Positions 53,453 to 62,309 of a stretch of 64,000 nt of DNA are shown piece by piece; position 1 is the stretch's first letter, and every line of letters begins with the position of its first letter. The stretch is from Solirubrobacteraceae bacterium. Lineage in GTDB: Bacteria > Actinomycetota > Thermoleophilia > Solirubrobacterales > Solirubrobacteraceae. Below the pieces are notes generated by a model, which saw only the letters and a list, made by a program, of their open reading frames with translations, made no database searches and was not told the DNA's origin. A program made the translations under genes and the position numbers. The stretch spans positions 1-64,000 of the forward strand of contig JAPSGI010000015.1 of the NCBI GenBank assembly GCA_031177685.1, read 5' to 3'.

Positions 53453-54425
53453 CGGCGCCGACGTCGTCTTCGTCGGCGGCGAGCGCGCCGAGGCGGAGGC
53501 CGTCCCCGCCGCGGGCTACGAGCTGCACCGGCTGCGCGTGGAGGGCCTGAGCCGGCGCAACCCGCTCAAGGCGGCGCGCGCCGTGTGGCGTGCCGCGGCG
53601 GCGACGCGCCGGGCGCGGCGGCTGCTGCGCGAGCTGGAGGCCGACGTCGTGCTGGGCGGCGGGGGATACGTGGCCGTGCCGGTGGGCCTGGCGGCGCGGC
53701 GCGAGCGCGTCCCGCTGGTGCTGACCGAGGCCGACTCGCACCTGGGCCTGGCCAACCGGCTGCTGGCGCCGTTCGCGCGCCGCGTGTGCCTGGCCTTCCC
53801 GATCGAGGGCCGTAAGGGGGAGAAGTTCCGCGTCACCGGGCGGCCGATCCCGCCGCCGGCCACCGACCGCGCCGCGGCGCGCCGGCGCTTCGACATCCCC
53901 CGCGACGAGGCGATGGTGCTGGTGTTCGGCGGGTCGCTGGGCGCGCGCTCGATCAACCAGGCGGCGATCGCGGCGTTCGCCGAGCCGCACTTCTTCGTGC
54001 TGCACGCCGCGGGGGTCCGCGACTTCGAGTCGCTGACCGCACCGGGGGAGCACTACGACCTGCGTCCCTACATCGAGGACTTCGGGGAGGCGCTGCTGGC
54101 CAGCGACCTCGTCGTGGCGCGGGCGGGCGGCTCGATCTTCGAGATCGCGGCCCACGGGCGGCCCGCGGTTCTGATCCCGTATCCCGACGCGACGGCCGAC
54201 CACCAGACGACCAACGCGCAGTGGATGGAGAGCGCGGGGGCGGCCGTCGTACTGGCCGACGACGAGCTGATGCCGATGCGCCTGCGCGAGACGGTGTACG
54301 CGCTGCTCGACGACCCCGAGCGCCTGGCGCAGATGCGCGCGGCGTCGCAGTCCCTGGCCCGCCCGGCCGCGGCCCGGGCGGTCGCCGCGCAGGTGCTCGC
54401 GGCGGCCGACGGGAGCGACGCGTGA
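53367..54425 (+). CDS. murG: Lipid II synthase (MurG, GT28)
   Basis: Transfers GlcNAc to lipid I on the cytoplasmic face. The 352-residue GT-B protein has VVIAAGGTAGHVVPALAVAD at the N-terminus, LGGGGYVAVPVGLAA, LVFGGSLGARSINQA, the donor site ARAGGSIFEIAAHGRPAVLIPYP and TADHQTTNAQWM. The ATG is fixed by the acceptor-loop motif 10 residues in. It overlaps ftsW by 86 bp and murC by 4 bp. Confidence 0.95.
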   Translation: MPTRVVIAAGGTAGHVVPALAVADALRADGADVVFVGGERAEAEAVPAAGYELHRLRVEGLSRRNPLKAARAVWRAAAATRRARRLLRELEADVVLGGGGYVAVPVGLAARRERVPLVLTEADSHLGLANRLLAPFARRVCLAFPIEGRKGEKFRVTGRPIPPPATDRAAARRRFDIPRDEAMVLVFGGSLGARSINQAAIAAFAEPHFFVLHAAGVRDFESLTAPGEHYDLRPYIEDFGEALLASDLVVARAGGSIFEIAAHGRPAVLIPYPDATADHQTTNAQWMESAGAAVVLADDELMPMRLRETVYALLDDPERLAQMRAASQSLARPAAARAVAAQVLAAADGSDA

Positions 54426-55762
54426 CAACCCAGCGCCCCTGGGAGGGGCGGCGCCTGCACTTCCTGGGAATCGGCGGGGCGGGGATGAGCGGGCTGGCGG
54501 TGGTCTCGGCGGCTCTCGGGGCATCCGTGACGGGGTCGGATGCGGCGGAGACGCCGTATCTGTCGCGCGTCCGGGCTGTCGGCATCTCGCCGGTCATGGG
54601 CCATGACGCGGGCAATCTGCCGGGCGGAAAAGACGGCTTTCAGGAGGGGGACTCCTTGGAGGTCGTCGTCTCGACCGCCATCTCCGCGGACAACCCCGAG
54701 CGGGCTGCTGCGCGCGAGCGCGGGCTGCGTGAGCTGCATCGGGCGGAGCTGCTGGCGCAGGTGTGCTCTTTGCGGCGGTGCATCGCGGTGTCCGGGACGC
54801 ATGGCAAGTCGACGACCGCGGCGATGCTGGTGCGGATCCTGCGCGCGGCCGGCCTGGAGCCGTCGTACCTGGTCGGCGCCGAGCTGACGGAGACGGGCAC
54901 CAACGCGGAGTGGGGGACCGGCGAGTGGCTCGTCGTGGAGGCCGACGAGTCCGACCGCTCGCTGCTGCACCTGCACCCGGAGATCGCCGTCGTCACGAAC
55001 CTCGAGCTCGACCATCACTCGACCTACGCCTCCCGGCTGGACCTCGAGGAGACGATGCGGCAGTTCCTCTCGCAGGCCGAGCGGGTGGTCGACTGGGAGG
55101 AGCCCGACGTGGGCCTCGACGCGGACGGGTCGCGGTTCGCGTGGGCGGGCGTCGAGGTGCACCTGCCGGTGCCCGGGCGCCACAACGCGCTCAACGCGGC
55201 GGCGGCGCTGGAGACGGCGCGGCTCGCCGGCGTGGAGCCGGCGGTCGCGGCGGCGGCGCTGGCCGACTTTCGCCCGGCCGGCCGTCGGTTCGAGCGCGTG
55301 GGGGAGACGGAGTCCGGCGCCGCGGTCTACGACGACTACGCGCACCACCCGACCGAGGTCGCCGCCACGCTGGCGGCGGCACGGACGCTGAATCCGCGCC
55401 GCGTCGTCGCCGCCTTCCAGCCGCACCTGTACTCCCGCACCGCCGCCCTGTGGCGCGAGTTCGGCGCCGCGCTGGCCGCCGCCGACGTGTGCGTCGTCCT
55501 CGACGTCTACCGCGCGCGGGAGGACACGGCCGACTGGCCCGGCATCGGCGGCCGGCTGATCGCCGCCGCGGCGGCCGACGCCGCCGGCGGCAGGACGGTC
55601 GCGTGGCTGCCGCGCCTCGACGACGCCGAGGCGTTCCTGCGCGCGCAGCTGCGCGCCGGCGACCTCCTGCTGACCCTCGGCGCGGGGAACGTCGACGACC
55701 TCGCCCGCCGCATTGTTGACTTTCCCGCCTATAGCGCGGGTAACTCCACTGGGCAACGCTGA
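54422..55762 (+). CDS. murC: UDP-MurNAc:L-alanine ligase (MurC)
   Basis: Adds the first stem-peptide residue. The 446-residue protein has HFLGIGGAGMSGLAVV, the ATP loop VSGTHGKSTTAAML near residue 122, LVVEADESDRSLL, NLELDHHSTY and YDDYAHHPTEVAATL. Between GHDAGNL and VVVSTAIS there is a short extra loop. The normal C-terminus appears to end near GAGNVDDLARRI; the last 14 residues (from VDFPAYSAGNST) are encoded by the palindromic element, which also leads to the stop. GTG start overlaps murG. Confidence 0.94.
   Translation: MTTQRPWEGRRLHFLGIGGAGMSGLAVVSAALGASVTGSDAAETPYLSRVRAVGISPVMGHDAGNLPGGKDGFQEGDSLEVVVSTAISADNPERAAARERGLRELHRAELLAQVCSLRRCIAVSGTHGKSTTAAMLVRILRAAGLEPSYLVGAELTETGTNAEWGTGEWLVVEADESDRSLLHLHPEIAVVTNLELDHHSTYASRLDLEETMRQFLSQAERVVDWEEPDVGLDADGSRFAWAGVEVHLPVPGRHNALNAAAALETARLAGVEPAVAAAALADFRPAGRRFERVGETESGAAVYDDYAHHPTEVAATLAAARTLNPRRVVAAFQPHLYSRTAALWREFGAALAAADVCVVLDVYRAREDTADWPGIGGRLIAAAAADAAGGRTVAWLPRLDDAEAFLRAQLRAGDLLLTLGAGNVDDLARRIVDFPAYSAGNSTGQR
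55713..55751. repeat. 39-nt palindromic element, copy B
   Basis: Aligned over 39 nt with copy A at 44918-44956; the 22 nt at 55718-55739 are identical. The arms are more diverged here, but CCCGC and GCGGG still pair around the CTATAG centre. It encodes the end of MurC and spans the murC/ftsQ junction. Confidence 0.8.
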
Positions 55763-55812
55763 AACAAGCACGCGGCAGGGACCCGCCGCGGCAAGTCGAA
55801 CTGTCCACCAGA

Positions 55813-56646
55813 GTGTCCCGGTCGCCGGCCATCGCCCTGCGTGCTCCGCTGCGCGCGCTGACGCGGCGGCGGCGACGTTCCCGGCGGCTGACCCTCTCCG
55901 CGCACGGTCGCCGGCGAGCCGCGGCGGCGCTTCTCCTGGCCGCGCTGGCCGCCGGTGGGTGGATGTGGCTGCGCGACTCCTCGCTCGTCCGCGTCGAGCG
56001 CGTCGCGGTTCACGGCCTCAGCGGCGGCGCCGAGTCCGCCGCGGTGCGCGACGCGCTCACGCGCGCGGCCCGGGACATGACGACGCTGCACGTCCGCCAC
56101 GAGCGCCTGCGCGCCGCCGTCTCGCCGTATCCGATCGTCAAGGACGTGAAGGTCACCACCGACTTCCCGCACGGAATGCGCATCGAGGTCGTCGAGCACG
56201 ACCCGGTGGCCGCCGTGGAGCTCGACGGCCGGCGCGTGCCCGTGGCCGCCGATGGCACGCTGCTGCGCGGCCGCCCGGCGGCCAACGACCTGGTCGCGCT
56301 GTCCGTGCCCAGCGCCAACGGCGGCGGGCGGCTCACCAGCCGCCGCGGCCGGGCCGCGGTCGCCGTCATGGGCGCGGCGCCCAGGCAGCTGCGCCCGTTC
56401 GTGACCGGCGTGCAGTTCGGCCCGGAGGGGATGCGCCTGAACCTCCACAACGGTCCGGTCGTCCAGCTCGGCGACGCGACCCGCGCCCGCGCCAAGTGGC
56501 TCGCGATCGCGCGCGTGCTGGGCGATCCGCGCGCGGCCGGCGCCTCCTACCTCGACGTGCGCGTCCCCGAGCGCCCCGTCGCGGGCCGCTTCGACGACCC
56601 GACCATGCCCGTGAGCAACCCTCAAGCAGTGGTCGAGAATCCGTGA
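55813..56646 (+). CDS. ftsQ: Division protein FtsQ
   Basis: Bitopic divisome protein, 277 residues. A basic cytoplasmic tail of about 35 residues, one helix (AAAALLLAALAAGGWMWL), then a POTRA domain (VRVERVAVHGLSGGAESAAV) and the FtsQ beta domain (IVKDVKVTTDFPHGMRIEVVEHDPVAAVE). GTG start; no clear ribosome site. The sequence supports FtsQ/DivIB moderately well and its place before ftsZ makes it firm. Confidence 0.9.
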   Translation: MSRSPAIALRAPLRALTRRRRRSRRLTLSAHGRRRAAAALLLAALAAGGWMWLRDSSLVRVERVAVHGLSGGAESAAVRDALTRAARDMTTLHVRHERLRAAVSPYPIVKDVKVTTDFPHGMRIEVVEHDPVAAVELDGRRVPVAADGTLLRGRPAANDLVALSVPSANGGGRLTSRRGRAAVAVMGAAPRQLRPFVTGVQFGPEGMRLNLHNGPVVQLGDATRARAKWLAIARVLGDPRAAGASYLDVRVPERPVAGRFDDPTMPVSNPQAVVENP

Positions 56647-56720
56647 ACTCTCGACCAGCGCTCGAGACAAGCGCACCCGCGCGGCGTCCACTTCGCCGAT
56701 CTGCAACGCTCCTTGCGCCG

Positions 56721-56749
56721 TTGACGTAGGCCTGGGTTCACCGTAACGT
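56721..56749 (+). promoter_or_regulatory. ftsZ promoter
   Basis: TTGACG (56721-56726), 17-bp spacer, TAACGT (56744-56749), a near-consensus housekeeping promoter. It gives a leader of about 60 nt. ACCCT/AGGGT (56789-56804) can fold over part of the AGAGGG ribosome site. Confidence 0.7.
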
Positions 56750-56814
56750 GCGGAATTCGCAGGACCTCGCTAATGGCCCAAACGCTAAACCCTAGCTAGA
56801 GGGTCGGACAGCTC

Positions 56815-57900
56815 ATGGAGAGCGGTAGCTACCTCGCAGTCATCAAGGTCGTCGGAGTCGGCGGCGGAGGCACCAACGCCGTCAACCGCATGGTGGACGC
56901 CGGCCTGCGCGGAGTCGAGTTCATCGCGGCCAACACGGACGCCCAGGCGTTGCAGATGTGCGACGCCGACATCAAGCTCAACATCGGCCACGAGCTGACG
57001 AAGGGCCTGGGCGCCGGCGCGAACCCCGACGTGGGCCTGGGTGCGGCGAGCGAGTCGCGCGACGAGATCAAGGAGGCGCTCAAGGGCGCGGACATGGTCT
57101 TCGTCACGGCGGGCGAGGGCGGCGGCACCGGGACCGGCGCGGCTCCCGTGATCGCCGACATCGCCAAGAACGAGATCGGCGCGCTCACCGTCGGCGTCGT
57201 CACCCGGCCGTTCGAGTTCGAGGGGCATAAGCGCTCCGAGCAGGCGCAGGAGGGGATCGAGCGCCTGCGCGAGGAGGTCGACACGCTCATCGTCATCCCC
57301 AACGAGAAGCTGCTGAGCATCGTGGAGCGCCGCACGAGCATCCTCGACGCGTTCCGCGAGGCCGACAACGTCCTGCGCCAGGGCGTGCAGGGGATCACCG
57401 ACCTGATCACGATCCCCGGCCTGATCAACCTGGACTTCGCCGACGTGCGCACGGTCATGACCGACGCCGGCACCGCGCTGATCGGGATCGGCGCCGCGAG
57501 TGGCGAGAACCGCGCGGTCGAGGCGGCCAAGCAGGCGATCTCCAGCCCGCTGCTGGAGGAGTCGGTCGAGGGCGCTTCGGGCATCCTGCTCAACGTGACC
57601 GGCGGCCGCGATCTCGGCCTGTTCGAGGTCAACGAGGCGGCGGAGATCATCTCCAGCGCCGCCGACGCCAACGCCAACATCATCTTCGGCGCCGTGATCG
57701 ACGAGGGGATGCAGGACGAGGTCCGCGTCACCGTCATCGCCACGGGCTTCCACCACCTGACCGGCCGCGGCGCCCGCGCCACGCGCCAGGTCCGCGGCCG
57801 GGCGCCCGACCGCAGCCCGCGCGTCGACGATCGCCAGCGCAGCTCGCTGGAGATCTCCGACGACGACATCGACATCCCGTCGTTCCTGCGCGACTCATAG
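56815..57900 (+). CDS. ftsZ: Cell division GTPase FtsZ
   Basis: Tubulin-like GTPase that forms the Z ring. The 361-residue protein has [28 protein letters not shown], the tubulin signature [15 protein letters not shown] near residue 102, [14 protein letters not shown] and the C-terminal conserved peptide [11 protein letters not shown] for FtsA/SepF-type partners. It has its own promoter and an AGAGGG ribosome site. No sepF or divIVA gene follows; gcvT starts 17 bp after the stop. Confidence 0.98.
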   Translation: MESGSYLAVIKVVGVGGGGTNAVNRMVDAGLRGVEFIAANTDAQALQMCDADIKLNIGHELTKGLGAGANPDVGLGAASESRDEIKEALKGADMVFVTAGEGGGTGTGAAPVIADIAKNEIGALTVGVVTRPFEFEGHKRSEQAQEGIERLREEVDTLIVIPNEKLLSIVERRTSILDAFREADNVLRQGVQGITDLITIPGLINLDFADVRTVMTDAGTALIGIGAASGENRAVEAAKQAISSPLLEESVEGASGILLNVTGGRDLGLFEVNEAAEIISSAADANANIIFGAVIDEGMQDEVRVTVIATGFHHLTGRGARATRQVRGRAPDRSPRVDDRQRSSLEISDDDIDIPSFLRDS

Positions 57901-57905
57901 CTGGC

Positions 57906-57911
57906 TAGTCT
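57906..57911 (+). promoter_or_regulatory. -10-like box, leaderless gcvT mRNA
   Basis: TAGTCT, 6 nt before the GTG at 57918, in the short ftsZ-gcvT gap. Confidence 0.45.
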
Positions 57912-57917
57912 GCGGGC

Positions 57918-58994
57918 GTGCCCGCCGCCGAGACGCTGAAGCGCACGCCGCTGCACGAGCGCCACGTCGCCGCGGGCGCGCGGCTCGTGCCCTTCGCGGG
58001 CTGGGAGATGCCCGTGCAGTACGAGGGGATCCGCGCCGAGCACATGGCCGTGCGGTCGTCGGCGGGCGTGTTCGACGTCTCGCACATGGGGCAGATCGAG
58101 ACGCGCGGGCCGCAGGCGCACGACCTGCTCCAGCGCCTGGTCTCCAACGACGTGCGCCGCATCCCAGAGGGCGGCGCCCAGTACGGGCTGCTGTGCCGCG
58201 AGGACGGCGGGATCCTCGACGACGTCTTCACCTACCGGCTGGCGGAGGCGCACTTCCTCACGGTGACCAACGCGTCGAACCACGAGAAGGACCTCGCGTG
58301 GTTCCAGCGGCACGCGGCCGACTTCGACGCCGACGTGCTCGACCGCCTCGAGGACTGGGCGATGCTGGCCGTGCAGGGCCCGCAGGCGCGCCGCATCGTC
58401 GGCGAGCTGGCCGACGGCCGCCTGCCGCGCCGCATGCACGTCTGCCAGCGCACCGTCGCCGACGTGCCGATGCTGGTGGCCGGCACGGGCTACACCGGCG
58501 AGGACGGCGTCGAGCTGCTGCTCGCGCCCGACGGCGCACCCGCGGTGTGGGACGCGCTGACCGCGGCCGGGGCGCAGGCCTCCGGGCTGGGCGCTCGCGA
58601 CACCCTGCGCCTGGAGGTCTGCTTCCACCTGTACGGCAACGACATGGACGAGACCCGCAACCCGATCGAGGCCGGCCTGGGCTGGGTGTGCAAGGAGGAC
58701 ACCGGCTTCATCGGCGCCGAGGCGGTGCGCTCCGCGCGCGCCGACGGCCCCGCCGAGAAGCTCGTCGCCTTCGCGCTCACCGGCGAGGGCATCCCGCGCC
58801 CCGGCAACGCCGTGGTCGGCGGCGGCGTCGTCACGAGCGGGACGCTCTCGCCGTGCCTGGGCGCCGGCATCGGGATGGCGTACGTGCCCGCCGAGCGCGC
58901 CCGGCCCGGCGAGTCCATCGAGATCGACGTGCGCGGGCGCATCCGTCCCGCCGAAGTCCGCGAGAAGCCCCTCTACAAGAAGGAGACCCCGTAG
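57918..58994 (+). CDS. gcvT: Glycine cleavage system T protein (aminomethyltransferase)
   Basis: Transfers the methylene group from the H-protein-bound intermediate to tetrahydrofolate, releasing ammonia. The 358-residue protein has LVPFAGWEMPVQYEGIRAEH, GVFDVSHMGQIETRG, the folate-site Asp region EDGGILDDVFTYRL, GYTGEDGVELLL and ARDTLRLEVCFHLYGNDM. GTG start; it overlaps gcvH by one base (TAGTG). It is the first gene of gcvT-H-PA-PB. Confidence 0.95.
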   Translation: MPAAETLKRTPLHERHVAAGARLVPFAGWEMPVQYEGIRAEHMAVRSSAGVFDVSHMGQIETRGPQAHDLLQRLVSNDVRRIPEGGAQYGLLCREDGGILDDVFTYRLAEAHFLTVTNASNHEKDLAWFQRHAADFDADVLDRLEDWAMLAVQGPQARRIVGELADGRLPRRMHVCQRTVADVPMLVAGTGYTGEDGVELLLAPDGAPAVWDALTAAGAQASGLGARDTLRLEVCFHLYGNDMDETRNPIEAGLGWVCKEDTGFIGAEAVRSARADGPAEKLVAFALTGEGIPRPGNAVVGGGVVTSGTLSPCLGAGIGMAYVPAERARPGESIEIDVRGRIRPAEVREKPLYKKETP

Positions 58995-59380
58995 TGGCCG
59001 ACGAGTCCTATCCCGACGACCTCCTCTACCACCCCGAGCACGACTGGGCCCGGGTCGAAGGCGACACCGCCACGTTCGGGATCACCTGGTACGCGCAGGA
59101 CCAGCTCGGCGAGGTCGTGTTCTTCGAGCCGCCGGCCGTGGGAACGGAGATCGGCAAGGACGACGCCTACACCGAGGTCGAGTCGGTCAAGGCGGTCTCC
59201 GACGTCGTGGCGCCGCTGTCCGGCGAGGTGATCGAGGTCAACGACGAGCTCAAGGACAGCCCGGAGGCGATCAACGACGACCCCTACGGCGCGGGCTGGA
59301 TGGTGAAGGTCCGGCTCTCCGACGACTCCGAGACCGACGGGCTCCTGGACGCCGCCGCATACCGGGCCACGCTGGGCTGA
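58994..59380 (+). CDS. gcvH: Glycine cleavage system H protein
   Basis: Lipoyl carrier protein that shuttles the aminomethyl group between P, T and L proteins. The 128-residue protein has LYHPEHDWARVEGDTATFGIT and the lipoyl lysine Lys66 in EVESVKAVSDVVAP, then DPYGAGWMVKV. GTG start overlaps the gcvT stop. Confidence 0.96.
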   Translation: MADESYPDDLLYHPEHDWARVEGDTATFGITWYAQDQLGEVVFFEPPAVGTEIGKDDAYTEVESVKAVSDVVAPLSGEVIEVNDELKDSPEAINDDPYGAGWMVKVRLSDDSETDGLLDAAAYRATLG

Positions 59381-59384
59381 CCTC

Positions 59385-59390
59385 TAAGCT
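59385..59390 (+). promoter_or_regulatory. -10-like box, gcvPA
   Basis: TAAGCT, 7 nt before the GTG at 59398. It favours GTG 59398 over the adjacent in-frame GTG 59395 and suggests an internal promoter. Confidence 0.45.
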
Positions 59391-59397
59391 CAGGGTG

Positions 59398-60834
59398 GTG
59401 AGTCGCTACACCTCCGTCACCGGCGCCGACCGCGCCGCCATGCTCGAGGCGATCGGCGTCGACTCGATCGAGGCCCTGTTCGCCGACATCCCCGACGCGG
59501 TCCGCCTGCAGCGGGCACTCGACCTGCCGTCCGGCGCGTCCGAGCAGGAGGTCTACGCCGAGCTGCGCCGCCTGGCGGCGCGCAACGTCTCCACCGACGA
59601 CGAGATCTCGTTCCTGGGCGCCGGGATGTACGACCACTACGTCCCCGCGCTGATCGACTCGATCGTGCAGCGCAGCGAGTTCCTGACGCCGTACACGCCC
59701 TACCAGCCCGAGATCTCGCAGGGCGGGCTGCAGGTGATGTTCGAGTACCAGACGGCGATGAGCGAGCTGACCGGCCTGCCGGTCTCCAACGCCTCCGTCT
59801 ACGAGGGCCCCAGCGCGGTGGCGGCGGCGGGCTACCTGGCCAAGCTGCACAACGGCCGGCGGCGCTTCGTGGTGTCCGAGGGCGTGCACCCGCACTCGCG
59901 CGAGACGCTGGCCACCACCGCGGCCGGCTGGGACGTGGAGATCGTGGAGGTTCCGCTGCGTGACGGCGCGACCGACGCGGCCGCGCTGGCCGAGGCGATC
60001 GACGACCACACGAGCGCGGTCTTCCTCCAGCAGCCCAACTTCCTCGGCGCGGTGGAGGATCTCGAGGCGCTGTCGGGTCGGGCGCGCGAGGCCGGCGCCG
60101 TGGTGGTGGCGGCGTGCGATCCGATCGCGCTGGGGATCCTGCGCCCGCCGGGCGAGTGCGGCGTGGACCTGGCCGTGGGGGAGGGCCAGCCGCTGGGCAA
60201 CCGCCTGGACTTCGGTGGCCCGTCCTTCGGATTCTTCTGCGCGCGCGAGGAGTTCCTGCGCAAGATGCCGGGGCGGATCGCCGGCGAGACGCGCGACGTG
60301 GACGGCCAGCGCGGGTTCGTGCTGACGCTGCAGACGCGCGAGCAGCACATCCGCCGCGAGCGAGCCACGTCGAACATCTGCACGGCGCAGGCCCTGAACG
60401 CGCTGGCGGGCGTGGTCTATCTGAGCTGGCTGGGCCGCCGCGGGCTGCTCGAGCTCGGCGAGCTGCTGGTCCGCCGCACCGCGTACGCGCGCGAGACGCT
60501 CGTGGCGCTGCCGGGCGTGTCGCTGCGCCACGAGCAGCCGGTGGTGCGCGAGTTCGCGCTCACCCTGGACGCGCCGGTGGACGCGGTCGTCGAGCGCTGC
60601 GCCGCCGAGGGCGTCAACCCCGGTCTCCCGCTGGACGGCGACGGCCTCCTCGTCGCGCTGACCGAGCAGCGCTCGCGCGCCGACGTCGACCGGCTGGCCG
60701 ACGTGCTGGGCCGCGCGGTGGCCGCGGAGCGGGCTGGAGTCGAGGAAGAGGGCGGCGAAGCCGCCCGGTCACGGCCGGCCGGAGGCCGGACGATCGTCTC
60801 AGGAGCGCGGGCCGGAGGCCCGCAAGGGCTATGA
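59398..60834 (+). CDS. gcvPA: Glycine dehydrogenase (decarboxylating) subunit 1
   Basis: N-terminal half of split P protein, which decarboxylates glycine with PLP together with GcvPB. The 478-residue protein has FLGAGMYDHYVPALIDSI, TPYTPYQPEISQGGLQVMFEYQ, SNASVYEGPSAVAAA and RRERATSNICTAQAL. The last 30 residues (Gly/Arg/Glu-rich) are not typical for the family (about 450 residues) and are encoded by three hairpins. Its stop overlaps the gcvPB ATG. Confidence 0.94.
   Translation: MSRYTSVTGADRAAMLEAIGVDSIEALFADIPDAVRLQRALDLPSGASEQEVYAELRRLAARNVSTDDEISFLGAGMYDHYVPALIDSIVQRSEFLTPYTPYQPEISQGGLQVMFEYQTAMSELTGLPVSNASVYEGPSAVAAAGYLAKLHNGRRRFVVSEGVHPHSRETLATTAAGWDVEIVEVPLRDGATDAAALAEAIDDHTSAVFLQQPNFLGAVEDLEALSGRAREAGAVVVAACDPIALGILRPPGECGVDLAVGEGQPLGNRLDFGGPSFGFFCAREEFLRKMPGRIAGETRDVDGQRGFVLTLQTREQHIRRERATSNICTAQALNALAGVVYLSWLGRRGLLELGELLVRRTAYARETLVALPGVSLRHEQPVVREFALTLDAPVDAVVERCAAEGVNPGLPLDGDGLLVALTEQRSRADVDRLADVLGRAVAAERAGVEEEGGEAARSRPAGGRTIVSGARAGGPQGL
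60750..60823 (+). repeat. Three small GC hairpins at the gcvPA/gcvPB junction
   Basis: GGGCGGC/GCCGCCC (60750-60766, GAA loop), CCGGCC/GGCCGG (60775-60789, GGA loop) and GCGGGCC/GGCCCGC (60807-60823, GGA loop). All stems are perfect and all loops have three bases. They lie 7 nt before the gcvPB start. Confidence 0.8.
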
Positions 60835-62309
60835 CCCAGACGATCTTCGAGATCTCCCAGGAGGGCCGGCGCGCCTTCGTCCCGCCCGCCACGGACGTGC
60901 CCGAGCGCCCGCTGGACGAGCTGATCCCCGCGCGGCTGCTGCGCTCCGAGCCCGCGCGCCTGCCCGAGGTGGCCGAGCCCGAGATCGTGCGCCACTACAA
61001 CCGCCTGTCCAAGCGCAACTTCGACCTGGACACCGGCTTCTACCCGCTCGGCTCCTGCACGATGAAGCACAACCCCAAGCTGCACGAGCGCGTCGCCGCG
61101 CTGCCCGGCAACGCGCGGCTGCACCCGGCGCAGAACCCGCGCCGCGCCCAGGGCGCGCTGGAGCTGATGTGGCGCCTGCAGGGGGCGCTGGCGGAGATCG
61201 CCGGCCTGCCGCACGTCTCGCTGCAGCCCAGCGCCGGCTCGCACGGCGAGCTGGCGGGCGTCCTGCTGACCCGCGCCTACCACGAGGACCGCGGGGAGAC
61301 GCGCCACAAGGTGCTGACGCCCGACACCGCCCACGGCACCAACCCCGCCACGGTCACGATGGCGGGCTACGAGCTGGTCAAGCTCGCCTCCAACGCGGAC
61401 GGCGGCATCGACCTCGACGACCTGCGTGCCAAGGCCGACGAGGACGTCGCCTGCCTGATGCTCACCAATCCCAACACGCTGGGCCTGTTCGATCCCGACA
61501 TCGAGGAGATCGCGCGGATCGTGCACGGGGTCGGGGCGACGCTGTACTACGACGGCGCCAACCTCAACGCCATCGTGGGCGTGTGCCGGCCCGGCGACAT
61601 GGGCTTCGACATCGTCCATTTCAACCTGCACAAGACGTTCACGCAGCCCCACGGCGGCGGCGGGCCGGGCGCGGGGCCGATCGCCGTCTCCGAGCGCATC
61701 GAGCCCTACCTGCCGCGGCCGCAGGTGGTGCGCCGCACGCCCGACAACGGCGGCGAGCCGACCTTCGACCTCGAATACGACCGCCCCAAGTCGATCGGGC
61801 GCCTGCGCGGGTTCCAGGGCAACTACGGCGTGTTCGTGCGTTCCTACGCCTACATCCGCTCGCTGGGCGCGGAGGGGTTGAAGGAGATGAGCGAGATCGC
61901 CGTGCTCAACGCCAACTACCTGCTGGCGCGGCTGCGCGAGCGCGGGGTGGCGGAGTACCTCCCGGTCGCCTACGACCGCCTGTGCATGCACGAGTTCGTG
62001 CTGTCGGGGGCGCCGATGAAGCGCGACCTGAAGGTCAAGACGCTGGACCTGGCCAAGCGGCTGCTCGACCACGGCGTGCACCCGCCGACGGTCTACTTCC
62101 CCCTGCTGGTCGACGAGGCGCTGCTGATCGAGCCCACCGAGACCGAGACGAAGGAGACGCTCGACGCCTTCGCCGACACGATCGCGGAGATCCTGCGCGA
62201 GGCGCGCGAGGACCCGACGATCGCCCAGACCGCGCCGCACACCACGCCGGTGCGCCGCCTCGACGAGGCGGCCGCCGCGAAGCGGCCCGTCATCCGCCAG
62301 CCGCTCTAG
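60831..62309 (+). CDS. gcvPB: Glycine dehydrogenase (decarboxylating) subunit 2
   Basis: C-terminal, PLP-binding half of split P protein, 492 residues. Marks are LSKRNFDLDTGFYPLGSCTMKHNP, HGTNPATVTMAGYELVK, YDGANLNAIVG and the PLP lysine Lys268 in FNLHKTFTQPHGGGGPGAG. The ATG overlaps the gcvPA stop and AAGGGCT lies immediately upstream. It ends on CTAG shared with the convergent gene. No gcvL is in the window. Confidence 0.95.
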   Translation: MTQTIFEISQEGRRAFVPPATDVPERPLDELIPARLLRSEPARLPEVAEPEIVRHYNRLSKRNFDLDTGFYPLGSCTMKHNPKLHERVAALPGNARLHPAQNPRRAQGALELMWRLQGALAEIAGLPHVSLQPSAGSHGELAGVLLTRAYHEDRGETRHKVLTPDTAHGTNPATVTMAGYELVKLASNADGGIDLDDLRAKADEDVACLMLTNPNTLGLFDPDIEEIARIVHGVGATLYYDGANLNAIVGVCRPGDMGFDIVHFNLHKTFTQPHGGGGPGAGPIAVSERIEPYLPRPQVVRRTPDNGGEPTFDLEYDRPKSIGRLRGFQGNYGVFVRSYAYIRSLGAEGLKEMSEIAVLNANYLLARLRERGVAEYLPVAYDRLCMHEFVLSGAPMKRDLKVKTLDLAKRLLDHGVHPPTVYFPLLVDEALLIEPTETETKETLDAFADTIAEILREAREDPTIAQTAPHTTPVRRLDEAAAAKRPVIRQPL

